DNA of 54,246 nucleotides from an uncultured Campylobacterales bacterium (GTDB lineage: Bacteria > Campylobacterota > Campylobacteria > Campylobacterales > Sulfurimonadaceae): NCBI GenBank assembly GCA_903892995.1, contig CAITKP010000041.1:1-54246 (forward strand), read 5' to 3'. The notes under the pieces were generated by a model. That model was not told where the DNA came from, did no database searches, and saw only the letters and a list, made by a program, of their open reading frames with translations. The position numbers and the translations under genes are program-made. Position 1 is the stretch's first letter; each line of letters begins with the position of its first letter. This document shows, in pieces, positions 28,099 to 38,187 of the stretch.

Positions 28099-29022
28099 TT
28101 GAAAATTGCTCAAAATATTACAGAACTCATCGGCAATACTCCACTGGTAAAACTGCAAAAACTTTCCAAGGCCTGTGGAGCTACAATTTTAGGTAAATGT
28201 GAATTTATGAATCCGACAAGTTCAGTCAAAGACCGCATCGGGTTCAATATGATCAAAACTGCCATGGAAGATGGACTTATAAACGCACAAACAACAATCA
28301 TCGAACCAACGAGTGGAAATACGGGAATCGCTTTAGCTTCTATCTGTGCAGCCCTTGATCTCAAACTTATTCTCACAATGCCTGAATCTATGAGTATTGA
28401 AAGACGTAAACTTTTAAAAGCACTGGGAGCTAAACTCGTACTCACACCTGCATCTGAGGGGATGAGAGGTGCTATCAATAAAGCGGATGAACTCACAAAA
28501 ACTATAGAAAACTCTCTTATATTACAGCAATTTTCAAATCCTGCAAATCCTGATATTCATAAAAAAACAACAGCGCTCGAGATACTGCGCGATACAGATA
28601 GAGCAGTAGATGCTTTTGTTGCAGCAGTAGGCACTGGCGGGACACTTACAGGCACTTCAACCATCTTAAAACAGGAACTTCCAGAGATAAAAATCTTCGC
28701 TGTTGAACCAAAAGACTCTGCAATACTTTCTGGTGAGCAAGCTGGAGCACATAAGATTCAGGGGATTGGTGCGGGTTTTATCCCTGATATTTTAGATATC
28801 CATATCTTCAATGAAGTGATAAAAGTAAGCAATGAAGATGCCATTGAAACGGCAAAAATGCTAGCATCAACAGAAGGGCTCCTTGTAGGAATATCAGCAG
28901 GAGCAAATGTTTATGCCGCGATTCAAGTTGCTTCGCGCCCAGAGTTTGCAGGAAAAACTATTGTTACTATTTTGTGTGACACGGGTGAGAGATATCTCAG
29001 CACCTCACTTTTTGATGAATAA
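28099..29022 (+). CDS. cysK: Cysteine synthase (O-acetylserine sulfhydrylase)
   Basis: This PLP enzyme makes cysteine from O-acetylserine and sulfide. Lys44 in NPTSSVKDRIGFN binds PLP, TSGNTGIALAS contacts the substrate, and GTGGTLTGTS is the phosphate loop. The 307 residues fit either CysK or CysM; the CysK-like sulfide route is more likely. The start is TTG at 28099. The last eight bases overlap the start of the next gene, so the two are translated together. Confidence 0.93.
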   Translation: MKIAQNITELIGNTPLVKLQKLSKACGATILGKCEFMNPTSSVKDRIGFNMIKTAMEDGLINAQTTIIEPTSGNTGIALASICAALDLKLILTMPESMSIERRKLLKALGAKLVLTPASEGMRGAINKADELTKTIENSLILQQFSNPANPDIHKKTTALEILRDTDRAVDAFVAAVGTGGTLTGTSTILKQELPEIKIFAVEPKDSAILSGEQAGAHKIQGIGAGFIPDILDIHIFNEVIKVSNEDAIETAKMLASTEGLLVGISAGANVYAAIQVASRPEFAGKTIVTILCDTGERYLSTSLFDE

Positions 29023-29593
29023 TAAGCTGCTTGAAACCATCAAAATAGTTGATGGTGAAGCGCTTCATCTAGACTACCATCAACAAAGGCTTGAAAACTC
29101 CCTCCAAGCTTTACATGTAAAGGCTCAAATTAATCTCAAAGAGCATCTCTTTGCACCAAAAAATGGCACTTATAGATGTAGAGTCATCTACTATGAATCT
29201 GTTTTAAAAGTTGAGTATTTTCCCTACACTTTTTCTGCCATTAACTCTTTAAAACTTATCCAATGTGACAGCATTGACTATCCACTCAAATATGAAAATA
29301 GAGAAAAACTTAATGCTCTTTTTGAACTCAAAGGAGAGTGTGATGATATTCTCATTGTTAAAAACTCCCTTTTAAGCGACACTTCAAAAGCAAATCTCGC
29401 TTTTTTTGATGGCTCAAAGTGGTTTACACCCTCTTCGCCACTTTTGTATGGAACCACGCGTGCTCGACTTCTCGACGAAAAAAAGATCTTTGAAAAAACC
29501 TTACATGTAAGCGATCTTTCAAGTTTTAGCAAGGTAGCTGTTTTAAATGCTTTGGTTGATTTTTGTGTGCTCAAAGATGGTATAATCACGTAA
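29015..29593 (+). CDS. Class IV aminotransferase-fold protein (PabC-like)
   Basis: This 192-residue protein of the fold type IV PLP family, like aminodeoxychorismate lyase, contains HLDYHQQRLENS near the start, PLKYENREKLN with the probable PLP Lys, the DTSKANLAFF region and LLYGTTRARLL near the end. It is shorter than E. coli PabC (about 270), lacking part of the N-terminal domain. Its start overlaps the cysK stop. The role could be p-aminobenzoate synthesis for folate. Two TTACATGTAA copies (29111 and 29511) both read Leu-His-Val. Confidence 0.78.
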   Translation: MNNKLLETIKIVDGEALHLDYHQQRLENSLQALHVKAQINLKEHLFAPKNGTYRCRVIYYESVLKVEYFPYTFSAINSLKLIQCDSIDYPLKYENREKLNALFELKGECDDILIVKNSLLSDTSKANLAFFDGSKWFTPSSPLLYGTTRARLLDEKKIFEKTLHVSDLSSFSKVAVLNALVDFCVLKDGIIT

Positions 29594-29618
29594 AAATTTA
29601 TACCTAGAGGCAGTTTTA

Positions 29619-30077
29619 ATGCTATACGATCTTGTAAAAAATAGAGATTTTCAAAAACTTATGCAACACCATATTGAGGAGTTGATTGTTCATTTCTTTG
29701 AGAGCGAACAAAATTTTGGAATCCTTTGTAAAATCGATGAGATATCTTTTGAACCACCCCTTCCTGATTCGATTAACAATGAGTTTCGTCCAATGACTCT
29801 CTTTTTTTTAGCTGGATATACTTTTGAGACTGCTCATATTGATGGTGATATGCTGATTTTTGAAGCTGGTTTTGGAGTTGAAAATATTGGTAGTTTTGTC
29901 ACCGTGCCACTTTTGAGCATCATGCAGATTATTGTAGATGAAACACCGATTTTTGTAAATGTCGCAACATATACAAAAGAGAAACAGGAGAAAAAAGTTT
30001 CCAATACAAAAGATGGAATAAAAAACTCTATGGAAGCGCTGCTTTCAAATCCCGAAAACAGCAAATTTAAAAAGTAA
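29619..30077 (+). CDS. Hypothetical acidic protein, 152 aa
   Basis: Not recognised. The protein is soluble, with FHxxEQNFGILCKIDEISFEPPLPDSI-type strands in the first half, a hydrophobic core (MTLFFLAGYTFETAHI, VTVPLLSIMQIIVDE), and a Lys- and Ser-rich tail. No signal peptide is seen. It starts 25 bases after the PabC-like gene and may be the last member of the cysK operon. It is convergent with the LysR gene. Confidence 0.7.
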   Translation: MLYDLVKNRDFQKLMQHHIEELIVHFFESEQNFGILCKIDEISFEPPLPDSINNEFRPMTLFFLAGYTFETAHIDGDMLIFEAGFGVENIGSFVTVPLLSIMQIIVDETPIFVNVATYTKEKQEKKVSNTKDGIKNSMEALLSNPENSKFKK

Positions 30078-30086
30078 GTAAAGGTT

Positions 30087-30983
30087 TTAGATTTTAATCG
30101 CTAAAAGAAAGTTCACTACATTATCGATAAACGCATCATGTTTACGCTCTTTTGAGTACGCTACATAAAACTTACGCGTAACTTTAAAATTTTTAATTCT
30201 TGCCTCATAAAGAGTTCCATTTTCAATCTCATTTGCAATAACATGACGAGAAACCACAGAAACTGTCGGACGGCCAGATTTTGATGCATAAGAGATCGAT
30301 TCTTTAATCGCCGTTGGACTCGTTACTACACCAATAACATTAAAGCTACTACACTCTACACCAATCTCTTCAAATACTTCTGAGACAAGTTTTCGCGTGT
30401 GTGAATTTTCATCTCTACAGATCCAGTCAAACTTATAAAGATCCTCTTTTCGAAGCTGTTTTGGAATCGGCTGATTTGAGAATATAACAAGTTCATCCTC
30501 CACCCATTCTCTATAGATGATCCCATCATGAAAAATCGGTGATTCGATAAGTGCTATATCGATTTTTTTATCCTCTAGTTGCTCTATTACTTCAGCAGAA
30601 AGTGCCACTTGAAGATGAACTTCATTGTCGATTTTCTCTTTAATTTGCCCCAAATATGATGGAAGAATATAGTTTCCAATCGCATAAGATGAACCCATAA
30701 CAAAAGTAAAATCTTTATTGATAATCTTTAAAAGCTCTTTTTCACTACTTGCAATAGCTTTTTCTAAACGCGTTGCAATACGAAAAAGATCTTCACCCTC
30801 TTTTGTTAAACGGATACCATTTTTTTTGCGTTCTACTACTTTAGTATCGAGATAATCTTCTATAAATTTGATCTGCTGAGTTACCGCTGGCTGAGAGATT
30901 CCAAGCTTTGCAGATGCTTTGGAAAAACTTTTTTCTTTCACCACAGTCAAAAAAGTTTGTAGTTTTGCAAAATCTTTTAGCAT
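30087..30983 (-). CDS. LysR-family transcriptional regulator
   Basis: This 298-residue regulator has an N-terminal winged helix-turn-helix (FSKASAKLGISQPAVTQQIK at about 20-39) and a two-lobed effector domain. It is divergent from the UvrD-type helicase gene and convergent with the cysK cluster. LysR regulators often act on divergent neighbours, but a helicase target is unlikely, so its regulon is not evident. Its -10 region is rich in TATAAT-like words on both strands (30984-31080). Confidence 0.92.
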   Translation of the reverse strand: MLKDFAKLQTFLTVVKEKSFSKASAKLGISQPAVTQQIKFIEDYLDTKVVERKKNGIRLTKEGEDLFRIATRLEKAIASSEKELLKIINKDFTFVMGSSYAIGNYILPSYLGQIKEKIDNEVHLQVALSAEVIEQLEDKKIDIALIESPIFHDGIIYREWVEDELVIFSNQPIPKQLRKEDLYKFDWICRDENSHTRKLVSEVFEEIGVECSSFNVIGVVTSPTAIKESISYASKSGRPTVSVVSRHVIANEIENGTLYEARIKNFKVTRKFYVAYSKERKHDAFIDNVVNFLLAIKI

Positions 30984-31073
30984 AATAATTCCTATAAGTT
31001 AAATGAATAATAAAATTATAACTCAATATTATAATGAATGCAATAGATTTTTTATAAAGCATATTTTTTAGGA

Positions 31074-31079
31074 TATAAT
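31074..31079 (+). promoter_or_regulatory. -10 box TATAAT before the helicase gene
   Basis: TTTTTTAGGATATAAT lies 33 bases before the ATG at 31113, with a T-run just upstream as in campylobacterial promoters. The same 130-base divergent gap must also hold the LysR gene promoter. Confidence 0.55.
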
Positions 31080-31112
31080 AAAAGAATAAATTAATTAAAA
31101 TGATGTGAAGCC

Positions 31113-33161
31113 ATGGAAAAAATATTTAGTAAGCTCAATGAAGCGCAGGCAAATGCCGTCAAACAAACTGAAGGCCCTGTCCTTATACTCGCAGGAGCAG
31201 GAAGCGGAAAGACAACAACAATCACTTCAAGACTTGCTTACTTGTTAAAAGAGGTTGGTATTCCAGCTGGCAATACTTTGACGCTTACATTTACAAATAA
31301 AGCAGCAAATGAGATGCGTGAACGTGCACTAAATATGATCGAAAATAGATCTTATCCGCCTCTTTTATGTACCTTTCACAAATTTGGTCTGCTATTTTTA
31401 AAATTTAATATCCACCTTTTAGGACGTAACAACAACTTTGTTGTTATCGATACAGATGACAAAAAAAAGATTCTTAAAAAAATCAACTCAGAGCTTCCTA
31501 CTCCGCTGATCGCTAGTGAAATATCACGCTATAAAAACTCACTACTCACGCCTGATGATGCATATAAGCAAGCGGAGATGACTATTTATCAACAGATTGC
31601 CAATGTTTATGAAGAGTATGAAACCTACTTACTTGAAAATAATTTAGTAGATTTTGATGATCTTCTAGCACTTCCGTATAGACTACTTTGCGAAAATGAG
31701 GAGTTAGCTCTTAAAACAAGCGAAAAATATCAATATATTATGATCGATGAGTATCAAGATACAAATGAACTACAACTCAAACTGATTCAAAAACTCTGCA
31801 TGACACACAATAATCTTTGTGTCGTTGGCGATGATGACCAAAGTATCTATGGCTGGAGAGGTGCGCATATACGTAATATCTTGGAGTTTGATCAAGATTT
31901 TGCAGATACTTATGTCGTAAAACTTGAAGAAAACTACCGTTCTCGTGAGCCGATCTTAGAGGTTGCAAATGCACTGATTGAGCACAACCGTTCACGTCTT
32001 GGAAAAAAACTTATCTCAACGCGCGGTGGTGGAGAGGATGTAAAAATCCTTAACTCAAATGATGAAAATGAAGAAGCAAGAAAGATTGCAGATCAGATTA
32101 TAAAACTCATAAACAGTGGCACTTCTCCGCATGAAATAGCTATTCTCTATCGTGTTAATGCGCTCAGCCGTTCCATTGAAGATGGACTCAACCGTGCCAA
32201 TATCCCATACAAACTTGTGGGAGGACTTAGATTTTATGATCGTTCTGAGGTCAAAGATCTTATCTCATATTTAAGAGTTATTACAAACTTTCATGACAAT
32301 TTCTCCTTTAAACGTATTGTCAATAAACCAAAACGCGGACTTGGAAAAGCAACTGTCGATAAACTCGAATTGGCTGCTATTGCCCTTGATATCTCTATGT
32401 TTGAGTATATTGAGCGCCACACCGTTACAGAACTAGAAGATCTTGTAAAAAAGAAAAATGCACAGACTTTAAAAAACTTTATCCAAGAGATCAAAGAGGC
32501 AAAAACAGTTTCAGAGAGTGCGATGTATAACTTTGTAGATTTTTTAGAAGAAACTTTCCATATCAAAGATATCTACAGTTCAACTCCAGATGAACAAGAA
32601 AAGCTGCTCAATATTGATGAATTTTATGGACTTTTCCGCGAGCAGATCAAAAATAAACCAGATCTTACCCTTGATGAATTTTTAAATGAGCTTACCCTTC
32701 AAAGCGATCAAGATGAGATCGAGGGAGAAAGTATCTATATGATGAGTATTCATGCTTCCAAAGGACTCGAGTTTGAGCATGTGTTTATTATCGGCTTGGA
32801 AGAGGGATTTTTGCCGCTCACAGGAGATGGAAGTGATCTTGAAGAGGAGCGTCGCCTTGGATATGTCGCACTCACAAGAGCCAAAGAACATCTCACACTT
32901 TCTCATGCAGCGAGTAGATTTTACAAAGGCAGACGAAGTGATCTCTTAAAAAGCAGGTTCTTTAACGAAGCTGGACTTTGCGAGGGTTCTTTGGTTGTTG
33001 AAAAAAGTACAAGCTTCAAAAAAGGGGATTTAGTTCGCCACAAAATTTTTGGAGCTGGTCGCGTTATGGGTGTGAGTAAAACAGCTAAAGAGTTTAAACT
33101 TAGTATCAATTTTGGAGGCAATACAAGAGAGATATTGGCCTCTTTTGTGGAGAAACTGTGA
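31113..33161 (+). CDS. uvrD: UvrD/Rep/PcrA-type ATP-dependent DNA helicase
   Basis: This superfamily 1 3'-5' helicase has 682 residues. Walker A AGAGSGKT is at 27-34, the FTNKAANEMRER motif follows, and motif II is DEYQDTN. GDDDQSIYGWRGA is motif III, and SIHASKGLEFEHVFIIGLEEG with RRLGYVALTRAKEHL are motifs V and VI. A C-terminal Tudor-like segment (GDLVRHKIFGAGRVMGV) is the RNA-polymerase-binding element of the UvrD/PcrA group. It overlaps truB by four bases. Confidence 0.95.
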   Translation: MEKIFSKLNEAQANAVKQTEGPVLILAGAGSGKTTTITSRLAYLLKEVGIPAGNTLTLTFTNKAANEMRERALNMIENRSYPPLLCTFHKFGLLFLKFNIHLLGRNNNFVVIDTDDKKKILKKINSELPTPLIASEISRYKNSLLTPDDAYKQAEMTIYQQIANVYEEYETYLLENNLVDFDDLLALPYRLLCENEELALKTSEKYQYIMIDEYQDTNELQLKLIQKLCMTHNNLCVVGDDDQSIYGWRGAHIRNILEFDQDFADTYVVKLEENYRSREPILEVANALIEHNRSRLGKKLISTRGGGEDVKILNSNDENEEARKIADQIIKLINSGTSPHEIAILYRVNALSRSIEDGLNRANIPYKLVGGLRFYDRSEVKDLISYLRVITNFHDNFSFKRIVNKPKRGLGKATVDKLELAAIALDISMFEYIERHTVTELEDLVKKKNAQTLKNFIQEIKEAKTVSESAMYNFVDFLEETFHIKDIYSSTPDEQEKLLNIDEFYGLFREQIKNKPDLTLDEFLNELTLQSDQDEIEGESIYMMSIHASKGLEFEHVFIIGLEEGFLPLTGDGSDLEEERRLGYVALTRAKEHLTLSHAASRFYKGRRSDLLKSRFFNEAGLCEGSLVVEKSTSFKKGDLVRHKIFGAGRVMGVSKTAKEFKLSINFGGNTREILASFVEKL

Positions 33162-33982
33162 ATAGACTTTTTGTGGCATACAAGCCAACATGGCTTGGTT
33201 CAAATAAATTTTTATCTCAACTCAAAAGAAAATATAAGGAAAAAAAAGCGGGATTTAGCGGAACACTCGATCCTTTTGCAAAGGGTGTTCTCATAATCGG
33301 TCTAGGCTCACATACAAAGCTATTTCGTTTTTTGAACAAAGCACCAAAAACATACCGTGCGACTCTTTGGCTTGGTGCGCACTCAGACACTCTTGATATT
33401 GAGCTTGTCGATACAATAGCCAACACGCAAACTTTAGACATCGCTACAGTACAAGAGGCTTTAAAAAATTTTGTAGGATCACTTACTTATGAGCCGCCCA
33501 TATTTAGTGCAAAAAAGATAGATGGAGAGCGAGCATATGATCTTGCTCGTGCGGGCAAAGAAGTGGTTTTAAATAAGATAACATCAACTATCTACGAGAC
33601 ACGATTCATCTCTTATTGCCATCCATTTATCACTTTTGAAGCGACTGTTTCAGAGGGGACATATATTCGCTCCTTAGGCTTGCTTTTGGCAAAAAAACTT
33701 GGCGTGCAAGATGGAGTTCTCACTGCGTTAGAGCGCTTGAGCGAGGGACAGTTTCTCTATGAAAATGAAAAAGCATTGGATATAAAAAAATGTTTAAATA
33801 TCCCTCAAAACTTTTATACAGGTGATCTTTTAAATATTTTCTTTGGAAAACCCTTACATGTAAAGGATTTTGATATTCAAGAGGATGGCACCTATTGGAT
33901 CGATAATAATGATACAATTACGATAATAAATTTGTCGCAAAATCAAGTAAAATATGAACTTAACAAGGTTGAAATATGTTAA
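33158..33982 (+). CDS. truB: tRNA pseudouridine-55 synthase
   Basis: TruB makes the pseudouridine of the T loop in tRNAs. The catalytic Asp38 lies in [14 protein letters not shown], and further motifs are [21 protein letters not shown] and [13 protein letters not shown] (substrate stacking region). The C-terminal part (about 200-274) diverges. It starts with GTG overlapping the helicase gene and overlaps csrA at its end. One TTACATGTAA lies at 33854. Confidence 0.95.
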   Translation: MNRLFVAYKPTWLGSNKFLSQLKRKYKEKKAGFSGTLDPFAKGVLIIGLGSHTKLFRFLNKAPKTYRATLWLGAHSDTLDIELVDTIANTQTLDIATVQEALKNFVGSLTYEPPIFSAKKIDGERAYDLARAGKEVVLNKITSTIYETRFISYCHPFITFEATVSEGTYIRSLGLLLAKKLGVQDGVLTALERLSEGQFLYENEKALDIKKCLNIPQNFYTGDLLNIFFGKPLHVKDFDIQEDGTYWIDNNDTITIINLSQNQVKYELNKVEIC

Positions 33983-34212
33983 TTTTATCTCGCAAAATAA
34001 ATGAATCGATTATGATTGGTGACAACATAGAAGTAAAAATCATCTCTATTGATAAGGGTGTTGTAAAACTTGGTATTGAAGCTCCTACATCTGTGTCGAT
34101 TATGAGGAATGAACTTTTAAAAGAGGTACACGACTCAAATAAAGCGGCATCTGTACATGTAGATGATTCGATTTTAGAAAGTTTTTATAAGAGTTTTTCA
34201 AAAAAAATATGA
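33976..34212 (+). CDS. csrA: Carbon storage regulator CsrA
   Basis: This 78-residue dimeric RNA-binding protein represses translation by covering ribosome sites. [22 protein letters not shown] and [15 protein letters not shown] carry the family's RNA-contacting first and last strands. In Campylobacterota its main antagonist is usually FliW; no fliW is visible here. It overlaps truB by seven bases and ispE by four. The extended tail contains a variant palindrome (GTACATGTAG, 34154). Confidence 0.96.
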   Translation: MLILSRKINESIMIGDNIEVKIISIDKGVVKLGIEAPTSVSIMRNELLKEVHDSNKAASVHVDDSILESFYKSFSKKI

Positions 34213-34988
34213 AATCCTTCAAAGCCTACGCAAAAGTAAATATCTTTTTAAAAATCACAGGAACTCGTGGAGTTTATCATGAGATTATCTCTCGATTTAT
34301 GATAGTGAGTGATCTTTATGATGAACTCTCTTTTGTCAAAAAAGAAAATCAAGAGTTTGAGATTATCGGAAATTTTAATTGTTCTAAGGAACAAAATACA
34401 ATTTTTAAAGCATATAAAGCTCTTTTAGAACATACAAAATCTAAAAACTTAGAAGATTTTTTTAAAGAATATGGCGTACATGTAAAGAAAAATATCCCCT
34501 CGTTTGCTGGACTTGGCGGAGGAAGCAGTGACGCGGCTACTTTCTTGCATATGTGCAATGAATATTTAAAGCTGGGTTTAAATAAAGATGAACTCGCACA
34601 AATCGGCGTAAAAGTTGGTGCAGATGTCCCATTTTTTATTTATGGATTTGAGAGCGCCAATGTAAGTGGAATCGGTGAAATTGTAGAAGCTTTTGATGAA
34701 AAAACGCTACCTCTAAGTATCTATACACCTACACTAGAGATCTCAACACCAAAAGTTTACCAGAGCTATAGAGAACACTATTTTAACCCAATTGATGCAG
34801 CAGAGAGTGAAAAATTTGCACATATGGATTCTCTCGATGTTCTCAAAAATTTCAGTATCGATGAAGCAAATGATCTTTTTAAACCTGCTTTACACAACTA
34901 TCCACAACTCAAAGAGTATCAAAAAGAGGGATATTTTTTTAGTGGAAGCGGAAGCAGTTTCTTTCAAATAAAGGCCAATAATGAGTAA
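34209..34988 (+). CDS. ispE: 4-diphosphocytidyl-2-C-methyl-D-erythritol kinase
   Basis: IspE is the ATP-dependent fourth enzyme of the MEP isoprenoid pathway. The GHMP-kinase phosphate loop [16 protein letters not shown] is at about 96-111. The N-terminal [14 protein letters not shown] and the late [10 protein letters not shown] are the other two GHMP motifs. The 259 residues are normal for this group. It lies in the truB-csrA-ispE-smpB string, with overlapping ends throughout. Confidence 0.95.
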   Translation: MKSFKAYAKVNIFLKITGTRGVYHEIISRFMIVSDLYDELSFVKKENQEFEIIGNFNCSKEQNTIFKAYKALLEHTKSKNLEDFFKEYGVHVKKNIPSFAGLGGGSSDAATFLHMCNEYLKLGLNKDELAQIGVKVGADVPFFIYGFESANVSGIGEIVEAFDEKTLPLSIYTPTLEISTPKVYQSYREHYFNPIDAAESEKFAHMDSLDVLKNFSIDEANDLFKPALHNYPQLKEYQKEGYFFSGSGSSFFQIKANNE

Positions 34989-35433
34989 AGTAATCGCAAA
35001 CAATAAAAAAGCATATCATGATTATCATATAGAGGAAAAGTTCGAAGCTGGGCTGGTTTTAAAAGGAAGTGAAATCAAAGGCATACGTGCCTCACGCGTA
35101 AATCTCAAAGATAGCTTTATTCGTCTTGTAAAGGGAGAAGCTATCCTTTTTAATGCACACATAGGACGCTTAGAAACAACGCACCACTTTTACGGGCATG
35201 AAGAGAGAGGCAATAGAAAACTTCTTTTACATAAAAGAGAGATTGCTAAACTCAAAAAAGCGATTGAGAGAGATGGCTACACTGTTGTTCCTTTGCAACT
35301 CTATCTTAACGATAGAAATCTTGCAAAGATTCAAATAGGCATCGCAAGAGGGAAAAACCTCCATGACAAACGCCAAGATATGAAAGAAAAAGATATGAAA
35401 CGTGACGTTGAGAGAACTTTAAAAGATTACTAA
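34981..35433 (+). CDS. smpB: SsrA-binding protein SmpB
   Basis: SmpB delivers tmRNA to stalled ribosomes. The 150 residues show [39 protein letters not shown], the [12 protein letters not shown] segment and a basic C-terminal tail ([18 protein letters not shown]) that mimics a codon-anticodon helix. It overlaps ispE by eight bases. No tmRNA gene is seen in this window. Confidence 0.96.
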   Translation: MSKVIANNKKAYHDYHIEEKFEAGLVLKGSEIKGIRASRVNLKDSFIRLVKGEAILFNAHIGRLETTHHFYGHEERGNRKLLLHKREIAKLKKAIERDGYTVVPLQLYLNDRNLAKIQIGIARGKNLHDKRQDMKEKDMKRDVERTLKDY

Positions 35434-35435
35434 AC

Positions 35436-35831
35436 CTATTTTAAAAGTGCCCTCATCTCCTCTTTTGTTTGATACCCTCTCACACTCTCTTTTATCTTTT
35501 CATCTTTAGGCGTTACAAAATAAACTACAGGAACAGTAGTTGAATCAAACTGCAAAGGAAAATTTCTCTCTTCACGGTTAATGATAATTGGTACATATTT
35601 ACTGTGAATTTTAGCATTGATCTCTTTGTTGCTAAGGGTAAGCTGTTCATACTTTTTACACCAAGGACAGTAGTTTGTCACAAGCAAAAGCATCAACTCT
35701 TTGTTTTGAGACTTCGCTTTTGCAACAGCAACTTTGTAGTCTAGCTCATAACTATTTTGCTGTGCAAACTCTTGGTATGTCTGCGCAAAAACAAAAGTAT
35801 AGAATGTTAGTAGTAGCAATAATGTTTTCAT
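35436..35831 (-). CDS. Periplasmic thioredoxin-fold protein (SoxW-like)
   Basis: This 131-residue exported protein has a signal peptide of about 16 residues (TFYTFVFA) and a thioredoxin domain with active site C55-P-W-C58 in TNYCPWCKKYEQL. The cis-Pro motif is STTVPVVYFV. The domain resembles SoxW and other periplasmic reductants. The ATG overlaps the end of the upstream gene by four bases, so the two exported proteins are co-expressed. The partner is unknown. Confidence 0.85.
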   Translation of the reverse strand: MKTLLLLLTFYTFVFAQTYQEFAQQNSYELDYKVAVAKAKSQNKELMLLLVTNYCPWCKKYEQLTLSNKEINAKIHSKYVPIIINREERNFPLQFDSTTVPVVYFVTPKDEKIKESVRGYQTKEEMRALLK

Positions 35832-36268
35832 TCGTTATCCTCTTTATACTGTTTAGTAAAGCGTTCTAGCATCGAATCAATACTATCATTTAAATCCGCA
35901 TCAAGCTTCGTTATTTGAAATATATCGTCACTTTCATAAGTCATAGCAAAAGTCGCAATCCCATCTGTACGCTTTACCTCTTCACCAATCAGAAACTTTA
36001 CATGTAAGACAGGTTCATCATATACAGACAATCCAGTAATAAGAACTGCTACAGATCTATCTGAGAAATTTTTTGTCTTAATATTTAAAGAGTTCATTGC
36101 TTTTATAACTTTGTTTTTAATAATAGCTACATACTCTTGGGGAACATACTCTGTGTGTATTTCAACTACAGGATAGACCTCTTTAATACCAGTGAGAGTA
36201 AAAGGGGTATATTGCCCATATACAAGTGATGTTAAGAACAAAAAAAGTGACAAGATTTTTATCATCAT
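35828..36268 (-). CDS. Exported hypothetical protein, 146 aa
   Basis: Not recognised. A signal peptide (about 1-18, ending SLVYG) precedes a mixed alpha/beta domain with VVEIHTEYVPQEYVAIIK and VAVLITGLSVYDEPVLHVKF. The second of these carries a TTACATGTAA palindrome (35998) as Leu-His-Val. It ends in an acidic helix. It shares an operon with the periplasmic thioredoxin-like protein, so it may be that protein's substrate or partner. A second ATG one codon later is an equal start. Confidence 0.65.
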   Translation of the reverse strand: MMIKILSLFLFLTSLVYGQYTPFTLTGIKEVYPVVEIHTEYVPQEYVAIIKNKVIKAMNSLNIKTKNFSDRSVAVLITGLSVYDEPVLHVKFLIGEEVKRTDGIATFAMTYESDDIFQITKLDADLNDSIDSMLERFTKQYKEDNE

Positions 36269-36344
36269 GCTTCCTAATATATAAGTAAAAAAAGATTGTA
36301 ACTAAAAAAATTGAAAATGAGGGATAAAAGAAGAGAAGGTTTAA

Positions 36345-36369
36345 CTTAGAAGAATTATTTTCTTCTAAG
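36345..36369 (-). terminator. Hairpin at the end of the rpsP-rplS operon
   Basis: CTTAGAAGAA (36345-36354) and TTCTTCTAAG (36360-36369) form a perfect 10-bp stem around a 5-base loop that contains the rplS stop codon. Only a modest T-run follows on the minus strand, so terminator efficiency is uncertain. Confidence 0.5.
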
Positions 36370-36714
36370 CTCTTGAATACGTGCTTTTTTACCAGCAAGG
36401 TCACGAAGGTAAAACAGTTTCGCACGACGAACACGACCACGACGAACAACTGTAATTTCATTGATGCTATCAGTATAAATTGGGAATATTCTCTCAATTC
36501 CAACACCATTTGCACCGATTTTACGTACAGTAATTGTTCTACCTGTACCTTCACCACGGATTGATATACAAACACCTTCGTAATTTTGGATACGAGTTTT
36601 GTCACCCTCTGTAATTGATACCGCTAAACGAACTGTATCACCAGCACGAAAATCTGGAATGTTTTTCTCAGCTACTTGTGCTTTTTCAAAATTTTCTATG
36701 TACTTATTTCTCAT
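36355..36714 (-). CDS. rplS: Large ribosomal subunit protein bL19
   Basis: This 119-residue ribosomal protein at the subunit interface contains [20 protein letters not shown], the conserved FEGVC-type region ([13 protein letters not shown]), [14 protein letters not shown] and a basic [19 protein letters not shown] tail. It is the last gene of rpsP-khpA-rimM-trmD-rplS and overlaps trmD by 11 bases. Confidence 0.98.
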   Translation of the reverse strand: MRNKYIENFEKAQVAEKNIPDFRAGDTVRLAVSITEGDKTRIQNYEGVCISIRGEGTGRTITVRKIGANGVGIERIFPIYTDSINEITVVRRGRVRRAKLFYLRDLAGKKARIQELRRK

Positions 36715-37408
36715 AAGATTTCCTTGTATTATGCTTTAAATGCTTCTCCGGACGAAAGAAGGAGGTTTTGCATTCTGATAAAGCAGATTTTAGTGAGCGA
36801 ATTTTACTATGATTACCCTTTAAAAATTCTGATGGAATATTTTTTTCATTATAAATTTGCGGCTTAGTAAAAGATGGGGCTTCAAGTAGTTCGCTCTCAA
36901 AACTCTCAACCTCCAAGGATTCACTATTACCAAGTACTCCACCAACATTTCGAAGGATGGCATCACACATAACCAGCGAAGGAAGTTCTCCACCTGTTAA
37001 GATATAATCACCTATGCTAAAAACTTCATCAGCAAACTCTTCTATAACTCTCTCATCAATCCCCTCATATCTGCCACTTACAAAGACAAGATGCTTTTTC
37101 TCTGCCAATCGTTTTGCATCATTTTGAATAAATGTTTTTGCAACGGGTGTAGCAAAGATAATATAGGCATTCTCATCTTCCTCTTTAATAGCTTTTAATG
37201 CATCATAAAGCGGTTGAGGGCTCATAAGCATTCCAGCACCGCCACCAAACGCTGTATCATCCACTTTCTTATGCTTAGATACACTAAAATCTCTTGGATT
37301 GATATATTCAACTTTAAAAAGATTTTTTTCTATTGCACGAGAGAGGATAGAGTCTTGAAAATAGCCATCAATAAGGTTTGAAAAAAGAGTTACAAAGGTA
37401 AAACGCAT
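36704..37408 (-). CDS. trmD: tRNA (guanine-N1-)-methyltransferase
   Basis: TrmD methylates G37 next to the anticodon and prevents frameshifting. The 234 residues include the trefoil-knot SAM site in [13 protein letters not shown] and [20 protein letters not shown], with [17 protein letters not shown] upstream. Position and order between rimM and rplS are conserved in bacteria. Confidence 0.97.
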   Translation of the reverse strand: MRFTFVTLFSNLIDGYFQDSILSRAIEKNLFKVEYINPRDFSVSKHKKVDDTAFGGGAGMLMSPQPLYDALKAIKEEDENAYIIFATPVAKTFIQNDAKRLAEKKHLVFVSGRYEGIDERVIEEFADEVFSIGDYILTGGELPSLVMCDAILRNVGGVLGNSESLEVESFESELLEAPSFTKPQIYNEKNIPSEFLKGNHSKIRSLKSALSECKTSFFRPEKHLKHNTRKSYEK

Positions 37409-37422
37409 ACTTTTGCCTTGAA

Positions 37423-37965
37423 TTATGAAGCTTCGAGGATGTCGATTCCGCCCTTAACCTCGATGATTTTTTTCTCTATATCCACAGAAACCAAGAAATG
37501 CTCTTGATATGGAATAAGAAATGATTTTGGCAGTTTTTTTTCTACAAATACTGTGTCAGTAATTATTTCTAAATAGTCAGTTACTCCGATGCGATCTATT
37601 TGATCTACAACACCGAGCAAAACACCATTTTCATATACTTTACAATTCTCTATATCAAAATAAAAATATTGTCCATCTTTAAGTTTTACACTATCTCGTG
37701 TATCCTCGTAAGTAGTATATATTTTTTCATTTGTAAGACGTTTTGCATCTTCTGGATTGTTGACACCAACAATTTTGATAAGAGAGCGTTCAAGATCGAC
37801 AAAAGAAAGTTCTATAGTGCGTTTTTTAGAAAGTAAAAATTTTGCACCTTTTTTAAACTGTTCTGGGAAGTCACTTTTTATATGAAGTTTTATATCACCT
37901 TGCAGACCGACAGTTTTGCCAATCGTCGCAATATGAAGAAGTTTACTATCTGATTGGTTCGACAT
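37423..37965 (-). CDS. rimM: Ribosome maturation factor RimM
   Basis: RimM helps mature the 30S head. The 180 residues include [18 protein letters not shown], the RimM N-terminal barrel, and a C-terminal PRC-barrel domain with [20 protein letters not shown] and [13 protein letters not shown]. The frame extends to 37986, but the ATG at 37965 gives the natural opening [10 protein letters not shown] and overlaps the KH gene by 20 bases. The N-terminus is therefore uncertain by a few residues. Confidence 0.93.
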   Translation of the reverse strand: MSNQSDSKLLHIATIGKTVGLQGDIKLHIKSDFPEQFKKGAKFLLSKKRTIELSFVDLERSLIKIVGVNNPEDAKRLTNEKIYTTYEDTRDSVKLKDGQYFYFDIENCKVYENGVLLGVVDQIDRIGVTDYLEIITDTVFVEKKLPKSFLIPYQEHFLVSVDIEKKIIEVKGGIDILEAS

Positions 37966-38185
37966 TGATTCTATAACTCTTGCCATCTTTAGCTTTACAG
38001 CCAGAGATTACTGTTTTAATCGCACCGATCATCTTACCCTCTTTGCCAATCAGTTTACCAACGTCAACTTGATTTGCATAAAGGACAATTTCAACTAAGT
38101 CGTCGCTTTGTGTTGATTCTACCCTAATCTCCTCAGGATGAGTTGCTATTAAACGGGCAAATTCAGCGACGAACTCTGTTATCAT
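37946..38185 (-). CDS. KH-domain RNA-binding protein (KhpA-like)
   Basis: This 79-residue single KH domain carries the GxxG loop within VGKLIGKEGKMIGAIKTVI. Genes of this type sit between rpsP and rimM in many bacteria, and the KhpA name is used for the Gram-positive ones, where it regulates RNA stability and cell length. It is two bases downstream of rpsP. Confidence 0.92.
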   Translation of the reverse strand: MITEFVAEFARLIATHPEEIRVESTQSDDLVEIVLYANQVDVGKLIGKEGKMIGAIKTVISGCKAKDGKSYRINVEPIR

Positions 38186-38187
38186 GA